From Dipylidium caninum (Eukaryota > Platyhelminthes > Cestoda > Cyclophyllidea > Dipylidiidae): 64,000 nucleotides of DNA. The number at the start of each line of letters is the position of its first letter. Within the stretch, counting starts at the first letter, position 1. The translations under genes and the position numbers were made by a program. Of the stretch, positions 59,010 to 64,000 are shown in pieces. The stretch lies in the NCBI GenBank assembly GCA_017562135.1, contig QEYB01000368.1, positions 868,001 through 932,000 of the forward strand. The letters run 5' to 3'. The notes beneath the pieces are model-generated. The model was not told the origin of the DNA, did not search any database, and saw only the letters and a list, made by a program, of their open reading frames with translations.

Positions 59010-62000
59010 CTAAAGATCCCGGGGCCGAGACTCCGGCGGGATGTAGATGGCAGTGATGTTGTGACGATCGCTGCCGAGGTCGTTCTCAACGTAGCACTGG
59101 TAGACGCCCTCGTATTTAATGTCAAAACGGCGAATTTGCAGGTGGGAGATGATACGACGCCCTGGAGGCGCACCACGCAGACTCACACTCATTTCATCCG
59201 AGTCGCCTATTAGAGGAAAAGCAGCTTCTAACGTAATGAAGAAGTGGCAAATGCTATGGAGGATATTTTTTTACTTAAGGTCCAGTAATCGCCCCCCTAC
59301 ATGGCTGTGGCCTTCGTAGATGTTTATCTCATCTTCTACACATCCGAGAAGTCGGCATTTCAATTTTACGGAACATGAATCACGAGATTTCCGAAGAAAT
59401 CGTGATTTACGATGTGGAACGCACATTTGATAAATTAACAGGAAAAGGGACGCCGATGGAGTTTGGCTCCCGATTGCGCCATTCTCTCGCACGGCATGTG
59501 AGTGTTTGGGGCAGAATGGGTTGCGAATAATACGACCACGAGTTCTTACCATGGTTTTAGAAATGATAGGCGATACTCCTAGTGCAAAGGACAAACCACT
59601 GCTGCAGCGACGACCTGTTCCCCGGCCGACTTGCCCGCTTGCCGTCCCCACGCCATCGCACGCAGCCTCGGTGGCAGCGTTCGCGAGGACCCATCGAACC
59701 CGGCGGACGAGGCCGCGCGGCTCGACCCGCTGCGGTCGAGCCTCCGGCCGGATTGGCCGACTCGCCGCCTGACACCGTGCTGTCGTGTGCGGGCCAGCGG
59801 CTTAACCCGTCAACAGGGCCGAAACACTCCGCTGTGGGCAACAAGTGTGGGCCGTGAGAACGGGCTCGCAGAGCTGGACCTCGCAAGTGGGACGCTCTTA
59901 AGAAAGTGTTACCTCGTCGTAAGGGCTCATAAAGTAAGATTCACCTGATTCCCTTTGGGAGGTCAATTGGTCACTCGTGTGGCGACTTGAGGTATCATCT
60001 CGCTAGCAGTATTTCCCACAATGCGAGAGTATCCCCTACTCCACTTTTCGAGAATAGATCGCAAAGTTACAGGTTGTGTCTGCTTATTCCCCACCTCAGC
60101 ATTCCGCAGAAGAGGCATCAACAAGAGTGGAAGAACAGTTGTTGCAAGAGAAGTAGAGCGCGGCGACTTAGATGACGTGGTGGGCGCAGACGTGGAACTT
60201 GTGGAAATGCGGAAGTTATGAGGTAGTTCGTGTGGTCGCTCCTCTGTTCAAGGAGTGAGCAGTGCGCCCTCAGCTCCTCCATGGATTTAGAAAGGCACCT
60301 TCTGAGGGAGCATTAAGGTCTCTTTGTTGCGTTCAGATGCACCGGCTTAACGAAATTCAAGTCGGCCATCCTTTCGAGCGATGAGCTGGAAAGGATGCAA
60401 AACCATGCTGGAAGTGGTCTCCCACCGCCGTCCCCCCCGCCCCCGCCCCCCCCCCCGTCCCCGCCCCACCCGAAATGCCGGCAGATGTGTGTGTGCGGGC
60501 GCATAAATAACCTGTCTCTGGACGTCACTCAACAATCATTGACACTTGCCGCGCGTTAAGCCTCGTCTCTGCTATATTATTTCGGATTGTGCCATATAAT
60601 GCACCTGTAGGAATATTATGTTGACGGAAGTATTTGTCGACTTAAGTTACACCTCAGTTGGCTATCGCTTCTTCTCCCGGCCTTTGGTATGAGGAAGGGC
60701 GGTCTGACTTTTCTTTACGACGCAGCCTTTGCTAACCATTCTGAGAGCCTTTTGGAACTGAAATAAGCCAATTGCCTCAAAGTTGTATGCTTCTTCCTCC
60801 TTTTCCCTTATCTGAGTGGCTGACTGTGAGTTGTGCCGCTAATTCAACTCATTCGAAATGAGGCGTTGATAATTTGTTTTGGGCCAGGGGTTTCGGAGGT
60901 GGACTCACCCGGGAGCAGGATGGCTTCGTACGAGCCGCCGGGGGCAAAGTAGTACCAAGTGACGGTCGGAAGAGGGTAGCCCTTGATCTCGCACCAGAAA
61001 GTCGTCTTATTTCCTCCCCGGAACCCTCTGCGATTCAGACGCGGCCACGATTTTTGGTTCTGCGGGAATTTTCAGAGCCGAGCAATAAACGCTGTATCCA
61101 ATTTTCTTTCTATATTGTCCTTATCTATTTCACGAAATGCTTTTTTGTACTGACAGGTAGAGGCTAGACTCGTCGAGGTCAACAAATGCGGTCTCATAAT
61201 TTATCATATTAAAATCTCCTAATATTAAAATGGGACTGACTACCTTCTAAAAGGTTAAAACATGTTACGTGCACGATAAAAATAAAATAAAAGTAAGTCC
61301 TCCGAAAGACATGGCGCCCGGTACGTCGCCGCCACGCCGCCGCCTTCCAAACATGTTGAAGTGGGCCGAGGCACGCGGAGACCGGAGGAGAAAGTCCGCT
61401 CTCCTTCTGGTGCAACGCTCATTCGAGGGAGACACGAGGGAGCCTTGGGACACTTCTACTATGGCGCGCAAGGGAAATCGGACAGTTCGAGCGGCCGCCC
61501 CAATTCCGGCGGGCCGGTCTTATTGACGAAAGCATTGTTGGTGGTTTATTCATTTATACTCCACTTATTAATACTGACTTGGAGGCATACCATAAGATGC
61601 TAAAGGGGAATCTAACCCCTTGCCGTAATCCTTCATAACGCGCCTCTTTTCACACAATACGTATACCAATGCGCAGTCCTAACCTGATCACAGCGACAAC
61701 TAGCGGTAATCTAGCAATTGCAAGGTGGCGATTTCTTGGCTACTTGGCAAGTATTTGGTTTGCTTTTTGTGCCTACTAATTACCTGATTTACAGTCGTCG
61801 TATGATATTAGGAAGACTTCACCAAACGACTTGACTTGCACGGCTTCCAGCTCACATGCTGAGTAGGTCTCGCCGTTGCTGGCACAAAAGCGGCCAGGCT
61901 TAATGCAGACGCAGACGTTCTCTTCGCCCAACGATTGTTCATCCACGTCGGTGCGAGGTTGGCACTCGAGACTCCTGCCGCAGGCGCCGTAGTAGCCGTG

Positions 62001-62276
62001 GCGCCGCCTGCCCGTTAACATGTCCTGCAACTCCTGTCGCGTATTGCATCGGTGGCCCTGCTCTAAACCGCAGACCGAGCAACAGCCGCAGTAATCCTTC
62101 ACCTCCCCCACGGGACACAAGGTCACCGGCGGACACTTGGACATATCGCAAGGCCCGCAGGCGTCCAGCGGTGTCTCGTTGGCCTCATCGACCTTGACTC
62201 CCAGGTTGTTCACAACGAGGAAGGCGAGAATGAAGAGGGAGGAGAAGAGAGTTACCGATGCAGTGGGCGGCATCAT
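59010..62276 (-). CDS. Secreted IGFBP-N / Kazal-like / Ig domain protein (IGFBP7- or KAZALD1-type)
   Basis: Vertebrate proteins with this domain order (IGFBP7/IGFBP-rP1, KAZALD1) are secreted and bind growth factors or matrix. Three exons fit: 62276-61784, 61059-60909 and 59206-59010. Exon 1 starts with a signal peptide (about residues 1-28), then a cysteine-rich IGFBP N-terminal domain with the diagnostic DYCGCCSVCG. A Kazal-like unit follows (VCVCIKPGRFCASNGETYSAC...). Exons 2 and 3 form one Ig domain: TFWCEIKGYPLPTVTWYY carries the first Cys and the Trp, and EGVYQCYVENDLGSD carries the second Cys. The product would be about 279 residues. Exon 2 is 151 nt where phase needs 150: an extra G in a G4 run (61016-61019) breaks the frame between the first Ig strand and the rest. 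A very late acceptor inside exon 2 would avoid this but drop that strand. The start is the ATG pair before the signal peptide; the longer upstream frame is repeat DNA. Confidence 0.83.
60432..60470. repeat. C-run / G-quadruplex-forming tract in an intron
   Basis: Runs of seven, five, eleven, four and four C separated by single G, GT or A. On the minus strand, which is the sense strand of the IGFBP-like gene, this gives G-runs able to form a quadruplex in the pre-mRNA of intron 2. It is also a likely place for read-length error. Confidence 0.8.
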
Positions 62277-62337
62277 TAGAACTGAAGATGGGCGCAATCC
62301 GCGTGTCCTGCCCCAAATGGGTCCGTGGCCGGGCAGG

Positions 62338-62417
62338 TGCGCACGCACGCACGCACGTACGCACGCACGCGGATACGCACAGATGTGTGCGCGTGTGCGT
62401 GCGTACGTGCGCGTTCG
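62338..62417. repeat. (ACGC)n with inverted (GCGT)n arms
   Basis: An ACGC/ACGT repeat runs on one side of a loop of about 25 bases, and a GTGC/GCGT repeat on the other. The arms around the shared CACGTACGC / GCGTACGTG core can pair, so the tract may form a cruciform or hairpin. It lies 60-140 bases upstream of the IGFBP-like ATG. Confidence 0.75.
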
Positions 62418-62480
62418 TCCAGTGCGCAGCGCCGGGCCGTGGGCGCCTGCGTCAGGCCAAATATCGATCGCCCCCCCGCA

Positions 62481-62519
62481 CCGACCGACCGACCGACGAC
62501 TGACTGACTGACTGACTGG
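62481..62519. repeat. Compound tetranucleotide repeat (CCGA)n(CTGA)n
   Basis: Four CCGA units followed by five TGAC/CTGA units, just upstream of the ACGC tract. A four-base period is not expected in coding sequence and argues against the longer N-terminus for the neighbouring gene. Confidence 0.85.
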
Positions 62520-64000
62520 CCGCTGACACTTTTGCGCAGCGCCTCCGCCTCTGCTGATGGTGCCTCCTCGCGGTGGTCGAGTCCAGCGCCCTTCGTGGGT
62601 GAATTGGGCCAGGATCTGCTTGCTGCGCTTTCTCCGCACGCGAGTCGACCCGACGCGAAAGGCCTTCGTTGCAAAGCATTTGCGATTTCCAATGCGGAGC
62701 TTCCACTGCCTCGAACCACTTATTTGCCGAATAAACTAACAGTACGAATGGTAATCTCCACGTCAAAGAGAACTAATGTAGCGAATACGGGCCAACTAAG
62801 AATTCTTTTGTGGTTGTAGGACAATCAAGGAATTATTGAAATTCTTTGTTCAAGCCTCGGTCCTCCTTTGGCTGTCATAGATTCGCTTTAACTGATTTGG
62901 AGTTAATTCCCATGTTGAAAGAAATGGTTGATCACAACGTGCATTGGTGCGTTTGATTCAGCCTTTTCTTTCGGCCGAGTGGAACTTTTCCAAAGCTAAC
63001 GTGATGTGCTTAACCCTGAGAAGCATTGGGTTTGCAACTAAGTGATTACGGATTTTAAAGGAGTAAAAATCTAAAAGTGTTATTTAAAAATACAACTTTA
63101 TTCAATTATGTCGTGTCGATTTTCATTACAATTCAACGTTCGTAAAATGTTTGTTCTTTGCAAACAAGGAACTGGATTGACTGCGACGTAACACAGCAAA
63201 GCGTCATTAGAGATTTTGCCACTTGAGGAGTCCTGCACAGAACCACGAAATAAGTGGCGGTGTGAAGGCGCCGGGCCAGGGCTCCACGGCGGGTCCAGGA
63301 ATTCCTCTCGAGCGACTGCAGATGTGCGGGGCTTCGCATCATCCTGGTGGGCAGCGACACCCTTGCGACGGTCTGCCGCGTCTGGACGCTTTGCCCGACT
63401 TGATTGCCTCGCCCACCTTGGCGCGTTTGCTGAAAGTACGCGTTCGAATGGGTCGTTGGGTCGTTCGGTAAAAAACCAGAGTGCAGGCTTCCTCTCCAGC
63501 CCCCCCCCCCTCCCTCCAACTGGCAGCATCTCCCCTTTCGGTGAGCCTCTGCTTTCGGCGTCGTTGGTGCGGTTCATCTTCCATCCTCACCCACGACCTC
63601 CTCCGATTAACGTCGTTCCAAACCACCAGCTTCTTGTCGCCGGTGATTAGTCTTCTAAGAAGTGGGACAACTTCCTCGCCTTTGTGATGCTGCTAGTGCG
63701 TTGCACCAAATGAATTTCCTTTACTCAGTGAGGAAGGGATCCGAAGATCGAGTTTACCGACACAATCAGGCCGTTTTAATTTTCCTCTCAATGCACGTAC
63801 GTATGCGATGCATTGAGCTTCTCAGCAACATCACGTGTCGTGCGCTGTGGCAGGCCGAAGCGGCAATCGCCTTGATGGACGTGCGGCATACGAGGCCCCA
63901 CCGTGAGGCAGCGCATGCCATAAAAGCCATTTTTAGTAAGCCTCCTGGCCCCGCATCATGTAAGTAGTTCTAAACTCGGCACCTCTGCTACTGAAAAAAA

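Larger units (their letters stand above)
62277..64000. other. CpG-rich upstream flank of the IGFBP-like gene
   Basis: No gene is supported here. The minus-strand frame of the IGFBP-like gene happens to remain open for another 121 codons upstream of its signal peptide. That part is translated tetranucleotide repeat and Arg/Cys-rich low-complexity sequence, so I read it as 5' UTR or promoter. CpG is frequent from 62.3 to 62.6 kb and again near 63.2-63.5 kb. The final 400 bases hold nothing I recognise. Confidence 0.45.

Noticed and set aside
62277..62639. Extension of the IGFBP-like protein to an upstream ATG (287-codon frame)
   Set aside because: The added 121 residues translate tetranucleotide repeats, and the signal peptide would become internal. 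The ATG pair at 62276 gives a standard secreted protein.
1..64000. CRISPR arrays, insertion sequences, operators and other prokaryotic features
   Set aside because: The spliced animal-type genes rule out a bacterial context. No regularly spaced repeat array or transposase was seen.

Overview
The window looks like nuclear DNA from a flatworm, most probably a tapeworm. Proteins are animal-type and split by GT-AG introns. Many of these introns are only 29-39 nt long and others cluster around 56-92 nt, a two-peaked size pattern I recall being reported for cestodes. There is no sign of bacterial, plasmid or phage organisation. Gene identities come from recalled family sequences. Exon borders come from reading frame, GT/AG sites and protein alignment by eye, and no search or RNA data were available.

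Layout. (1) 1-10.5 kb is GC-richer DNA with no gene I can support. (2) 10,580-13,744 (-) is a protocadherin whose whole ectodomain, membrane segment and short tail lie in one exon. (3) 13.7-28.5 kb has no supported gene. (4) 28.5-44.1 kb is a compact, AT-richer cluster: acyl-CoA-binding protein (-), a possible 64-residue membrane protein (-), FOXRED1 (+), TTI2 (-), PSMG4 (+) and C2CD5 (-, 21 exons). FOXRED1/TTI2 and PSMG4/C2CD5 are tail-to-tail pairs with 40 and 119 nt between stop codons. (5) 44.7-46.5 kb (+) is a 576-codon open reading frame of unknown family, divergent from C2CD5. (6) 46.5-59.0 kb has no supported gene. (7) 59.0-62.3 kb (-) is a secreted IGFBP-N/Kazal-like/Ig protein. One of its exons carries an apparent one-base frameshift. 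(8) 62.3-64 kb is CpG-rich DNA with tetranucleotide repeats.

How the genes relate. The central cluster is mostly housekeeping: acyl-CoA handling, assembly of mitochondrial complex I, stability of PI3K-like kinases, proteasome assembly, and C2-domain membrane traffic linked in mammals to insulin-driven GLUT4 movement. The two flanking loci encode adhesion and secreted-signalling proteins in gene-poor GC-richer DNA. I see no operon-like pathway. The most informative result is the set of micro-introns whose positions are fixed to the base by conserved protein sequence, including two that could be retained without breaking the frame.
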